Part shown: one piece after another, positions 6,157-14,007 of the stretch
How the letters are laid out: each line of letters starts with the position of its first letter
Numbering within the stretch: position 1 is the first letter of the stretch
Source: Flavobacteriales bacterium UBA5933
Lineage (GTDB): Bacteria; Bacteroidota; Bacteroidia; Flavobacteriales; Weeksellaceae
NCBI GenBank assembly: GCA_002430925.1
Contig: DJDD01000130.1
Coordinates: 1-17,172, forward strand
Length of the DNA stretch: 17,172 bases
Reading direction: 5' to 3'
Translations under genes and position numbers: made by a program
Notes under the pieces: model-generated
Seen by the model: only the letters and a program-made list of their open reading frames with translations
The model's database searches: none
What the model was told of the DNA's origin: nothing

Positions 6157-6966
6157 TTATGGTTTAAATAAAAAAGGTTTTTCTTCGTCGGATGTAATCC
6201 CTAAAGCATCATAGATGTATTGGAAAGTAGAAAGTAATTTTGGTTCACCATCAACAACACAAACATCATGCTCGAAATGAGCAGAATTTTTCTCATCTCT
6301 TGTTGTTACAGTCCAACCATCAGAATGAAAAAATACTTTTTCTGTTCCAAGGTTAACCATAGGTTCAATAGCTAGAACCATTCCTTCTTCAATCTTTTTT
6401 CCAGAACCACGACGACCATAATTAGGAACCTGAGGTTCTTCGTGCATTTTTCTTCCAAGACCATGTCCAACTAATTCACGAACGATACCATAACCTTCTT
6501 TTTCGCAATATTGTTGAATAGCATAACCTATATCTCCAATACGATTACCTTTTTTCATTTGCTCTATTCCTTTATATAGAGATTCTTTTGTAATTCGTAA
6601 AAGTTTTTCAGTTTCTGCATCTATTTCACCAACAGCGAAAGTATAAGCATGATCTCCGTAAAAATCATTCATGTAAACACCGCAATCGACAGAAAGAATG
6701 TCTCCTTCTTGCAATGGTTTATCGTTAGGAATACCATGAACAACTTCTTGATTTGGAGAAATACATAAGTTTTTAGGGAAATCATACATTCCTAAAAATG
6801 CAGGATATCCTCCGTGATCTCTAATGTATTCGCCCCCTAACTTATCCAAATGATTTGTAGTTATTCCTGGTTTTATTTCGCTTGCCAACATACCCAGTGT
6901 TTTAGAAACTAATTGAGCACTTTGGTACATTAACTCTAATTCTTGTTTGTTTTTTAAATGTATCAT
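6157..6966 (-). CDS. map: Methionine aminopeptidase, type I
   Basis: 269 residues; cytoplasmic metalloenzyme that removes the initiator Met from new proteins. The five metal ligands are all present: Asp94 (SVDCG), Asp105 (YGDH), His168 (VGHGLG), Glu201 (AIEPM) and Glu232 (HFEHD). His77 (VVHGIP) and His175 (KMHEEP) match the substrate-contact histidines of Escherichia coli Map (ligands there Asp97, Asp108, His171, Glu204 and Glu235, a constant offset of 3). There is no N-terminal zinc-finger extension, so this is subtype Ia. Its start overlaps the end of the HAD gene by 4 bp (ATGA-type), indicating translational coupling. The C-terminus is slightly longer than in E. coli Map. Confidence 0.96.
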   Translation of the reverse strand: MIHLKNKQELELMYQSAQLVSKTLGMLASEIKPGITTNHLDKLGGEYIRDHGGYPAFLGMYDFPKNLCISPNQEVVHGIPNDKPLQEGDILSVDCGVYMNDFYGDHAYTFAVGEIDAETEKLLRITKESLYKGIEQMKKGNRIGDIGYAIQQYCEKEGYGIVRELVGHGLGRKMHEEPQVPNYGRRGSGKKIEEGMVLAIEPMVNLGTEKVFFHSDGWTVTTRDEKNSAHFEHDVCVVDGEPKLLSTFQYIYDALGITSDEEKPFLFKP

Positions 6967-7385
6967 AATCCGAAAAATCCTCTTTTCTTTTTCTTAGTAG
7001 ATTTTTTTTCTCCATTTGCATCAACGCTCAATTCAATTTTTTTAGTAATGATTTGATAAACGTCACTCCATCCAGGAAAACCACCTAAATTTCTGTCGTC
7101 AACAAAAATATCGGCATTTATTTTTCTACTTTGTTTTGTTTTGTCAAAATTTTCTTCTTCAAAACTATTGTTTATTGCATAGAATTCTATTCCATTTTTT
7201 CTACAAAATTCAACAGCCTCGTCTAGGTGCTTTCCGCTTCGGTAAGTCCATAAAATAAGGCGATATCCTTCTGATTGTAATTGACGCATTGTTTCAAAAG
7301 CAAAAATTTTTGCTTTACCTATTTCAGGATATTTATCATCCACAATAGTTCCGTCAAAGTCTACAGCAATAATTTTATTTAGCAT
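6963..7385 (-). CDS. Small HAD-superfamily phosphatase (BT0820-like)
   Basis: 140 residues. Motif I is AVDFDGTIVDD (Asp9 nucleophile and Asp11), motif II is ILWTYRSG (Thr47), a lysine-containing stretch follows, and motif IV is DIFVDDRNLGG. The VDDRNLGG ending and the lack of a cap domain match the small Bacteroidota HAD phosphatases typified by Bacteroides BT0820. The substrate is unknown. The final 24 residues are highly basic (KKSTKKKKRGFFGL), which suggests nucleic-acid or membrane contact, or merely a flexible tail. It lies 19 bp after gpmI and overlaps map by 4 bp, so it is part of the gpmI-HAD-map run. Confidence 0.85.
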   Translation of the reverse strand: MLNKIIAVDFDGTIVDDKYPEIGKAKIFAFETMRQLQSEGYRLILWTYRSGKHLDEAVEFCRKNGIEFYAINNSFEEENFDKTKQSRKINADIFVDDRNLGGFPGWSDVYQIITKKIELSVDANGEKKSTKKKKRGFFGL

Positions 7386-7404
7386 TATAGTAATTAGGGT
7401 TAGG

Positions 7405-8940
7405 TTATTTTTTCTGAATAATTATATCTCCAGTCATTTCTGATGGTATTTCAATTCCCATTAATGTTAAAATTGTCGGAGCAATATCTCCTAATTTTCC
7501 ATGAGAAACATTCCATTCAATATCTTTTTGTGCTAATATAAAAGGAACTGGATTTGTTGTATGTTGTGTATTTGGAGAACCATCTTCGTTTTGCATGAAA
7601 TCTGAATTTCCATGGTCTGCTAAAATAACAACATTATATCCGTGCTCTATAGCAAGGTTAACTATTTTTTCTGCACACGAATCTACAACTTCAGCAGCTT
7701 TTATTGCAGCTTCCATAACACCAGTATGTCCAACCATATCTGTATTTGCAAAATTTAAACAAATAAAATCTGCAGATTCTTTTTCTATTTCTGGTAATAT
7801 AGCATTCGTGATATCATAGGCTGCCATTTCAGGTTTTAAGTCATACGTAGCAACATCTCTAGGAGAAGCACAAAGAATACGGTTTTCACCTTCAAATGGA
7901 GTTTCGCGTCCACCATTGAAAAAGAAAGTTACATGAGGATATTTTTCTGTTTCTGCGATGCGAATTTGTTTGCGACCAGCATTTGCAATAACTTCACCTA
8001 ATGTATTTACAATGTTTTTTTCATCAAAAATTACAGCAACTCCAGTGTATGTAGCATCATATTCTGTTAAAGTAATGTACTTTAAATTTAATTTGTGCAT
8101 TTCATACTCAGGATAATCATGTTGAGTTAATACTTCAGTAATTTCTCGTCCTCTATCAGTACGGAAATTGAAACAAACTACAACATCATCATTTTCAATT
8201 TTTGCTTTTGGTTGACCATTTTCATCCGTAACAATAATTGGTTTGATAAATTCATCCGTTACATTTTCATTGTATGAATTTTGTATAGCAGCTAAAGGAT
8301 CTGTAGTTGTTGTACCAACTGCATTTACCATTGCATCGTATGCTAATTTTACACGTTCCCAACGTTTATCACGATCCATTGCGTAATAACGACCAACAAT
8401 AGAAGCAATTTCTCCAGTAGAATTTGCCATGTGATTTGTTAATTGTGCTATGAATTTTTCTCCAGATTTAGGATCAGTATCACGTCCGTCTGTAAAAGCA
8501 TGAACAAATACATTTTTATCTAATCCAGAACTTTTAGCAGCATCTAATAATCCTTCTAAATGTTTGATATGAGAATGAACACCACCATTAGAAACTAACC
8601 CAATAAAGTGTACTTTTTTATTATTATCTAATGCATATTGAAAAGCATCTTTTAAAATAGGTTCATTTTGTAAAGTTCCATTCTCTGCAGCCATGTTTAT
8701 ACGAACAAGGTTTTGGAAAACTACACGTCCTGCACCTAAATTCATGTGTCCAACTTCAGAATTTCCCATTTGTCCTTCAGGTAAACCAACAGCTAATCCG
8801 AAAGTATCTAATGTAGAATTAGGAAATTTTTTGAAACAGTTATCTATAAATGGAGTGTTTGCTTGGGCTATAGCAGAAACAGATGGATTTGGTCCGATTC
8901 CCCAACCATCTAAAATCATTAAAATTGCTTTGTTGTTCAT
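7405..8940 (-). CDS. gpmI: 2,3-bisphosphoglycerate-independent phosphoglycerate mutase
   Basis: 511 residues, normal for the family. It interconverts 3- and 2-phosphoglycerate in glycolysis and gluconeogenesis using two metal ions and a phosphoserine intermediate. Visible active-site elements are Asp11 (LDGWG), Ser61 nucleophile (MGNSEVGH), His122 (GGVHSH), DGRDTDP at 151-157, FNFRTDRGREIT at 258-269, Asp401 and His405 (NTDMVGHTG), Asp442 and His443 (ADHGNSD), and His460 (HTTNPVPF). All expected ligands are present. It is followed closely by the HAD gene and map. A possible promoter box and a hairpin lie in the 70 bp between it and recQ, so it may be transcribed both from recQ and on its own. 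Confidence 0.97.
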   Translation of the reverse strand: MNNKAILMILDGWGIGPNPSVSAIAQANTPFIDNCFKKFPNSTLDTFGLAVGLPEGQMGNSEVGHMNLGAGRVVFQNLVRINMAAENGTLQNEPILKDAFQYALDNNKKVHFIGLVSNGGVHSHIKHLEGLLDAAKSSGLDKNVFVHAFTDGRDTDPKSGEKFIAQLTNHMANSTGEIASIVGRYYAMDRDKRWERVKLAYDAMVNAVGTTTTDPLAAIQNSYNENVTDEFIKPIIVTDENGQPKAKIENDDVVVCFNFRTDRGREITEVLTQHDYPEYEMHKLNLKYITLTEYDATYTGVAVIFDEKNIVNTLGEVIANAGRKQIRIAETEKYPHVTFFFNGGRETPFEGENRILCASPRDVATYDLKPEMAAYDITNAILPEIEKESADFICLNFANTDMVGHTGVMEAAIKAAEVVDSCAEKIVNLAIEHGYNVVILADHGNSDFMQNEDGSPNTQHTTNPVPFILAQKDIEWNVSHGKLGDIAPTILTLMGIEIPSEMTGDIIIQKK

Positions 8941-8956
8941 GTGATTTATTTAATAA

Positions 8957-8989
8957 TACAGCCCAAAGATAATAATACTTTGGGCTGTA
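8957..8989. terminator. Strong hairpin between recQ and gpmI
   Basis: TACAGCCCAAAG (8957-8968) pairs perfectly with CTTTGGGCTGTA (8978-8989) around a 9-nt loop. It is 21 bp downstream of the recQ stop and 16 bp upstream of the gpmI ATG. On the plus strand a T-rich run follows a few bases later. On the recQ/gpmI strand the following sequence is only TA-rich (TTATTAAATAAATC), so termination there would be partial. It may attenuate recQ read-through or shape the gpmI leader. Confidence 0.5.
8964..8971 (-). promoter_or_regulatory. Possible -7 box for gpmI inside the hairpin
   Basis: On the minus strand this is TATCTTTG, an exact TAnnTTTG match. A transcript starting about 7 nt after it would carry a leader of roughly 17 nt before the gpmI ATG. 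No -33 TTG is visible at the expected distance. The box overlaps the loop and one arm of the recQ-gpmI hairpin. Confidence 0.35.
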
Positions 8990-9010
8990 AGTTGTTTTTT
9001 TTTATTTAGT

Positions 9011-11212
9011 TTAATTTGCTACTTCGCTAATGAATTTTATTCTCATAAGACGTAATTCTTCGTCATCATAATCATCTCCAAATTCTTTAAGTAAAGCAGA
9101 CATTGAGTCAGATTCAGATTCCATCAAGAATTCATATATCTCTTCTTGCTGATCTTCATCAAGCACTTCATCGATATAATAATTTATATTCAATTTAGTT
9201 CCTTGGTAAACGATACTTTCCATTTCTGAAAGTAAATCACTCATCGACATTTTTTTAGCTGCTGCAACATCTTCTAAGTTTAATTTTCTGTCTGTAGACT
9301 GAATAATGTATACTTTATGACTTGATTTGTCAGCAACTTGTTTGATTACCATATCTTCAGGACGAATGATATCATTGTCTTGAACATATTTTGCAATAAA
9401 CTCTACAAAATCTTTACCAAATTTTTGAGCTTTACCTTCACCCACACCATAAACGTTTGTTAATTCTTTTATAGTTGTAGGGTATTGCATTGTCATATCA
9501 TCTAAACTAGAATCCTGGAATACTGCAAATGGAGGTATTTGATGTTTTTTAGCAATTTTTTTACGTAAATCTTTTAATTGTTTAAGTAAAGCATCATCAA
9601 ATGCAATTGGCGTTGATGTTGTTTCTTGTTTGTCAAAACTACCTTCTGAAAGGTATTTTTTAAAATCAATATCTTGTGCAATTTCAAATGATGTAGGATT
9701 TTTTATAAATTCCTGCCCATCCTTAGTTACTTTAAGAATACCATAAGATTCTATTTCTTTTTCTAATAAGTTACGAACAATTAATTGACGTAAAATAGAT
9801 TTCCAATAATAATCTTCTTTGGCTTTTCCAATTCCAAAAAATGCTTCTAAATTTAAATTATGTGATTTTGTAATAGAAGTTTCTTTACCAACTATAACAT
9901 TTACAATATCATTTAATTTTAATTTTTGTTTTGTTTTAACGATAACATCTAAAGCAGTTGTAGCATCATCTTTTGCTTCAATCATTTTTTTAGGGTTACG
10001 CATATTATCGTCCATATTGGCACCTATACCATTTTTTTCATCGAATTCTTCTCCAAAATAATGAAGTAAAAATTTTCGACGAGACATAGATGTTTCAGCA
10101 TAAGCAACAACTTCAGATAATAATTGCATACCAACCTCTCTTTCTGCTACAGGTTTACTTGCTAAGAATTTTTCTAATTTTTCTATGTCTTTGTAATCAT
10201 AGAAAGCAAGACAAATACCTTCGCCACCATCGCGTCCAGCACGACCAGTTTCTTGGTAATAGCTTTCTAATGATTTTGGCATGTCATAATGTATAACAAA
10301 ACGAACATCTGGTTTATCTATTCCCATTCCAAATGCAATAGTAGCTACTACAACACTAGCATCTTCCATAAGGAACATATCTTGGTGTTTGCTTCGTGTT
10401 TTAGCATCTAAACCAGCATGATAAGGAATAGCATTGATTCCATTTACTTGTAAAAGTTGAGTAATTTCTTCAACTTTTTTTCTACTTAAGCAGTAAATAA
10501 CTCCAGATTTTCCATCGTTTTGTTTGATGAATTTTATAATCTGTTTATCTTGATCTACTTTTGGACGAATTTCATAAAATAAATTTGTACGATTAAAAGA
10601 ATCTTTAAAAACTTTGGCAGTTTGCATACCTAAAGTTTTTTGGATATCTTCTTGTACTTTTGGAGTTGCAGTTGCAGTTAATGCAATAATAGGAGCATCT
10701 CCAATTTTATTTATGATTGATTTTAAATTACGATATTCTGGTCTAAAATCATGTCCCCATTCAGATATACAATGCGCTTCATCAATAGCAAAAAAAGAAA
10801 TTTTTACTGATTTAAAGAAATCAATATATTCTTCTTTTGTTAAAGATTCTGGTGCAACGTATAACAATTTTGTAACGCCATCTTTAATATCAGTCATAAC
10901 CGTTTTGGTTTCAGACTTATTTAATGATGAATTTAGTACATGCGCAATTCCATTATTTTCTGAAATACCACGTATTGCGTCTACTTGATTTTTCATTAGA
11001 GCGATTAAAGGTGAAACAATAATCGCTACTCCATCAGACATTAATGCCGGTAATTGATAACATAAAGACTTACCTCCTCCAGTAGGCATTAAAACAAATA
11101 CATCTTCATTGTTCAATAAACTTGTAATTATTTCATGCTGTTGGCCTTTAAATTGGTCGAAACCAAAATATTTTTTAAGGTAAGATGTTAAGTTTTTCGA
11201 AGTGGCTTCCAT
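9011..11212 (-). CDS. recQ: ATP-dependent DNA helicase RecQ (no zinc-binding cysteines)
   Basis: 733 residues; 3'-5' DNA helicase of recombination and repair. Visible motifs: Walker A MPTGGGKS at 42-49, DEAH at 144-147, the RecQ aromatic loop CISEWGHDFRPEY at 148-160, TATAT at 179-183, YHAGLD at 264-269, ATIAFGMGIDKPDVR at 290-304 and QETGRAGRDG at 320-329. After residue 334 there is no cysteine at all, so the four Cys of the usual RecQ zinc module are missing; the module region reads YAETSMSRRKFLLHYFGE and then MDDNMRNP. A winged-helix region follows, then an HRDC domain (about 540-610), then about 120 extra residues resembling the HTH_40 module with an acidic end. Possibly the first gene of the minus-strand run; divergent from kdsD. 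Confidence 0.95.
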   Translation of the reverse strand: MEATSKNLTSYLKKYFGFDQFKGQQHEIITSLLNNEDVFVLMPTGGGKSLCYQLPALMSDGVAIIVSPLIALMKNQVDAIRGISENNGIAHVLNSSLNKSETKTVMTDIKDGVTKLLYVAPESLTKEEYIDFFKSVKISFFAIDEAHCISEWGHDFRPEYRNLKSIINKIGDAPIIALTATATPKVQEDIQKTLGMQTAKVFKDSFNRTNLFYEIRPKVDQDKQIIKFIKQNDGKSGVIYCLSRKKVEEITQLLQVNGINAIPYHAGLDAKTRSKHQDMFLMEDASVVVATIAFGMGIDKPDVRFVIHYDMPKSLESYYQETGRAGRDGGEGICLAFYDYKDIEKLEKFLASKPVAEREVGMQLLSEVVAYAETSMSRRKFLLHYFGEEFDEKNGIGANMDDNMRNPKKMIEAKDDATTALDVIVKTKQKLKLNDIVNVIVGKETSITKSHNLNLEAFFGIGKAKEDYYWKSILRQLIVRNLLEKEIESYGILKVTKDGQEFIKNPTSFEIAQDIDFKKYLSEGSFDKQETTSTPIAFDDALLKQLKDLRKKIAKKHQIPPFAVFQDSSLDDMTMQYPTTIKELTNVYGVGEGKAQKFGKDFVEFIAKYVQDNDIIRPEDMVIKQVADKSSHKVYIIQSTDRKLNLEDVAAAKKMSMSDLLSEMESIVYQGTKLNINYYIDEVLDEDQQEEIYEFLMESESDSMSALLKEFGDDYDDEELRLMRIKFISEVAN

Positions 11213-11254
11213 CTACACAAAAGACTAAAATTAATAATATAAATAAATAGTTCC

Positions 11255-11262
11255 TATATTTG
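11255..11262 (+). promoter_or_regulatory. Possible -7 box for kdsD-tatC
   Basis: TATATTTG matches TAnnTTTG in the recQ/kdsD divergent spacer, about 103 nt before the kdsD start. A -33 TTG is not visible at the normal spacing. The predicted leader of about 95 nt contains AAGGAG (11313-11318) with no start codon at the usual distance after it, so that motif is probably not a ribosome-binding site. Confidence 0.35.
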
Positions 11263-11364
11263 ATACCTCTTAAATATACGCACAATTTTTATATAATTGA
11301 GTGATAATAAAAAAGGAGAGTAAAATTACGAATTATTTTAAATATAGACAATATAAATTTTATT

Positions 11365-12330
11365 GTGGGAAATTCAGAATTAATAAAAATAGCACAGGAT
11401 GTTTTTCAAGAAGAAATTCAAGCTTTAGGAGAAATTTCTTCTCGAATTAATGAATCATTTGTAGAAGCAGTAAATGCAATATACAATTCTAAGGGTAAAT
11501 TAGTTATAGTAGGAGTAGGGAAGAGTGCACATATTGCTAATAAAATTGTAGCAACTTTAAACTCGACGGGAACACCAAGTCAATTTCTTCATGCAACAGA
11601 AGCAATTCATGGAGATTTAGGATTGGTTCAACCAGAGGATATTGTTTTATGTATTTCTAAAAGTGGAAATACACCAGAAATTACATATCTAGCACCAATT
11701 TTAAAACAATATTCTTCTGTTTTAATAGGTCTTACATCAAATTTAAAATCTGAATTAGCAAAAACCTCAGATATAGTTTTAGATATTAATATAGATAAAG
11801 AAGCTTGTCCAGTTAATTTAGCTCCAACAACATCTACAACATCACAATTAGTAATGGGGGATGCAATTGCAGTAACGTTAATGAAAATGAGAATGTTTAC
11901 ACAAGATGATTTTGCAAAATATCATCCTGGAGGAGCCTTGGGAAAAAGGTTGCTTTGGACAGTAGAAAATATAGTTGATTGTGAAAGGAAGCCATTTGTA
12001 TCTCCAGATTCATCAATTACAGATGTTATAAATTCTTTAACTTCTGGGCGACATGGTATAACAGTAGTTTTGGATGATAAAAAAATAGTAGGAGTAATAA
12101 CAGATGGAGATTTACGTCGTATGTTATTAAATAATGATAGTTTTCAACATTTGTTAGCAAAAGATATAGCTTCAATGAATCCTAAAACAATTAACAAAGA
12201 TGAAAAAGCAAGAGAAGCTTTAACAATTCTTCGTCAAAATAGTATTGGACAGTTAGTGGTAGTTGATGATGAAAATAACTATTATGGTATTTTAGATATT
12301 CATTCAATTTTAAACGAAGGAATAGAATAA
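11365..12330 (+). CDS. kdsD: Arabinose-5-phosphate isomerase (KdsD/KpsF family)
   Basis: 321 residues; converts ribulose 5-phosphate to arabinose 5-phosphate, the first step of Kdo synthesis for lipopolysaccharide. The SIS domain (about 35-175) has VGVGKSAHIANK at 49-60 and SKSGNTPE at 98-105. Lys53, Glu105, Glu146 and His187 (KYHPGGALGKRL) match E. coli KdsD Lys59, Glu111, Glu152 and His193 at a constant offset of six. Two CBS domains follow (about 205-260 and 268-321; TDGDLRRML at 246-254). The start is GTG: the frame has no ATG, GTG or TTG between the upstream stop at 11308-11310 and 11365, and the resulting N-terminus GNSELIKIAQDVF suits the family. tatC begins 3 bp after its stop, so the two are co-transcribed. 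Confidence 0.95.
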   Translation: MGNSELIKIAQDVFQEEIQALGEISSRINESFVEAVNAIYNSKGKLVIVGVGKSAHIANKIVATLNSTGTPSQFLHATEAIHGDLGLVQPEDIVLCISKSGNTPEITYLAPILKQYSSVLIGLTSNLKSELAKTSDIVLDINIDKEACPVNLAPTTSTTSQLVMGDAIAVTLMKMRMFTQDDFAKYHPGGALGKRLLWTVENIVDCERKPFVSPDSSITDVINSLTSGRHGITVVLDDKKIVGVITDGDLRRMLLNNDSFQHLLAKDIASMNPKTINKDEKAREALTILRQNSIGQLVVVDDENNYYGILDIHSILNEGIE

Positions 12331-12333
12331 ATT

Positions 12334-13164
12334 ATGGCAAATAAAAAAACAAATATGTCTTTTTTAGCTCATGTTGGTGAATTAAGAGGACATCTTACTC
12401 GTGCAATTCTAGCAATCATAGTAACATCTCTTGTTGCTACATATTACTGGGAAGAATTAGTGGAATTTATTATTATGGCTCCATTAAAATCAACTTTTCC
12501 AACATTTAATTTATTTAATAATTTTGGTGAGTGGACAGGTTATGGAAAAATTTATACTGAGGCTTTTGATATATCTAAAGAATTAACGAATTTAAATCCA
12601 TCAGGTCAAATTACATCTCAATTTTTTGCAATAATTATCTGTGGTGTAATATTAGCAATGCCTTATGTAATCTATGAATTATGGAGATTTATAAGTCCTG
12701 CATTGAAAGAAACTGAAAGAAAATATGCAGGATTGACAATCTTATCAATCATATTCTTTTTTCTTATAGGTGTTTCTTTTAGTTATTTCATGTTGTTGCC
12801 TTTATGTACACAATTTTTGTTTACATACGATCCTTTTGGTGTAGGTAATACATGGACTCTTCCAAGTTATATAGATTTATTTGTACAATTGTTGTTATCT
12901 ATGGGGATAATGTTTTTGATGCCAATATTTGTTTATTTTTTAACAGCAATCGGAATCTTGAAACCTAAATTTTTAAAAGAGTACAGAAAGCATGCTTTTA
13001 TCGTTGTTTTGGTTATTGCAGCTGCTATAACGCCTAATGATGTTTATAGTATGATTTTAGTTACAATTCCTCTTTGGATTTTGTATGAATTAAGTGTAGT
13101 TATTTCAACTTCAGTTTATAAAAAACAATTAAAAGCAAAAAGTAAAGAAGTTATTAAGAATTAA
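12334..13164 (+). CDS. tatC: Twin-arginine translocase subunit TatC
   Basis: 276-residue inner-membrane protein with six predicted helices; the receptor for twin-arginine signal peptides in the Tat export system for folded proteins. The N-terminal signal-binding motif is FLAHVGELRGHL (10-21). Phe119 and Glu128 in FISPALKETE correspond to E. coli TatC Phe94 and Glu103. The last helices contain AAAITPNDVYSM (229-240). The first periplasmic loop (about 50-95) is longer than in E. coli TatC, which I recall as common in Bacteroidota. It follows kdsD by 3 bp; no tatA or tatB lies in the window, so these must be elsewhere. Confidence 0.97.
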   Translation: MANKKTNMSFLAHVGELRGHLTRAILAIIVTSLVATYYWEELVEFIIMAPLKSTFPTFNLFNNFGEWTGYGKIYTEAFDISKELTNLNPSGQITSQFFAIIICGVILAMPYVIYELWRFISPALKETERKYAGLTILSIIFFFLIGVSFSYFMLLPLCTQFLFTYDPFGVGNTWTLPSYIDLFVQLLLSMGIMFLMPIFVYFLTAIGILKPKFLKEYRKHAFIVVLVIAAAITPNDVYSMILVTIPLWILYELSVVISTSVYKKQLKAKSKEVIKN

Positions 13165-13175
13165 TCTTATTATGC

Positions 13176-13205
13176 TTGCATAGTAAATTATTTTATTTAT
13201 TTTTA
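13176..13205 (+). promoter_or_regulatory. Possible Bacteroidota-type promoter for etfBA
   Basis: A TTG at 13176-13178 and TATTTTTA at 13198-13205 are separated by 19 bp, the usual -33/-7 spacing. The -7 box differs from TAnnTTTG only in its last base. It lies between the tatC stop (13164) and the etfB start (13235) and would give a leader of about 20 nt. Confidence 0.45.
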
Positions 13206-13234
13206 CAAGACAATAAATAAAAACACACAAAATT

Positions 13235-13981
13235 ATGAAGATATTAGTTTGCATTAGTAGTGTACCTGATACTACAGCAAAAATTAATTTTACATCAGAT
13301 GGAAAATCATTTGATAAAACGGGTGTACAATTTGTTATTAACCCACACGATGAATTTTCTTTAAATAAAGCAATAGATATACAAGAAAAAACAGGAGCTA
13401 CTATTACAATACTTACAGTAGGTGATGCTTCAGTTGATCCTGTGATGAGAAAAGCATTAGCTATTGGAGCTAATGACGGTATAAGAATAGATAGTGAGGC
13501 AAAAGATGATTTTTTTGTTGCTACACAAATAGCAAAAGCAGTAAAAGAAGGTGGTTATGATTTAATTTTAACAGGGAAAGAGTCTATTGATTACAATGGA
13601 GGTTCAGTACCTGGTTTTGTAGCTGCAATTCTGGATTATGCATTTGTAAATGGAAGTATTGGTTTAGAAGTAGATGGTTCTATAGCTAAAGTAATTCGTG
13701 AGATTGATGGTGGTAAAGAAACTTTAGAAGTTGCATTACCAGCTGTTATTGCAGGACAAAAAGGTTTAGTGGAGGAGAATGCAATTAGAATTCCAAATAT
13801 GAGAGGAATAATGCAGGCTAGAACAAAACAAATTAATGTTGTTGCACCAGAATCTACTGATTCAAAAGTAGAAGTTGTTGGGTTTGAAAAACCAGCTGAG
13901 AGAGGTAATGTAACATTAATTGACAAAGATAATGTTGCTGAGTTGGTAAGATTATTACATGAAGAAGCTAAAGTTATCTAA
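13235..13981 (+). CDS. etfB: Electron transfer flavoprotein subunit beta (EtfB/FixA)
   Basis: 248 residues; AMP-binding beta subunit of the cytoplasmic electron transfer flavoprotein, which takes electrons from acyl-CoA and other dehydrogenases. Family features: MKILVCISSVPDT at the N-terminus, FVINPHDEFSLNKAID at about 33-48, LTVGDASVDPVMRKALAIGA with the nucleotide-binding alternation, ILTGKESIDYNGGSVPG at about 110-126, and LPAVIAGQKGL followed by RIPNMRGIMQARTK. The etfA start lies 26 bp after its stop. The pair has its own terminator after etfA. No dehydrogenase gene is adjacent, so the partner cannot be inferred from context. Confidence 0.96.
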   Translation: MKILVCISSVPDTTAKINFTSDGKSFDKTGVQFVINPHDEFSLNKAIDIQEKTGATITILTVGDASVDPVMRKALAIGANDGIRIDSEAKDDFFVATQIAKAVKEGGYDLILTGKESIDYNGGSVPGFVAAILDYAFVNGSIGLEVDGSIAKVIREIDGGKETLEVALPAVIAGQKGLVEENAIRIPNMRGIMQARTKQINVVAPESTDSKVEVVGFEKPAERGNVTLIDKDNVAELVRLLHEEAKVI

Positions 13982-14007
13982 CAATTAATCACTAAAAAGA
14001 AATTATT

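Noticed and set aside
10614..10988. A 124-codon open frame antisense to recQ
   Set aside because: It lies wholly inside the strongly supported recQ gene on the other strand and has no recognisable pattern.
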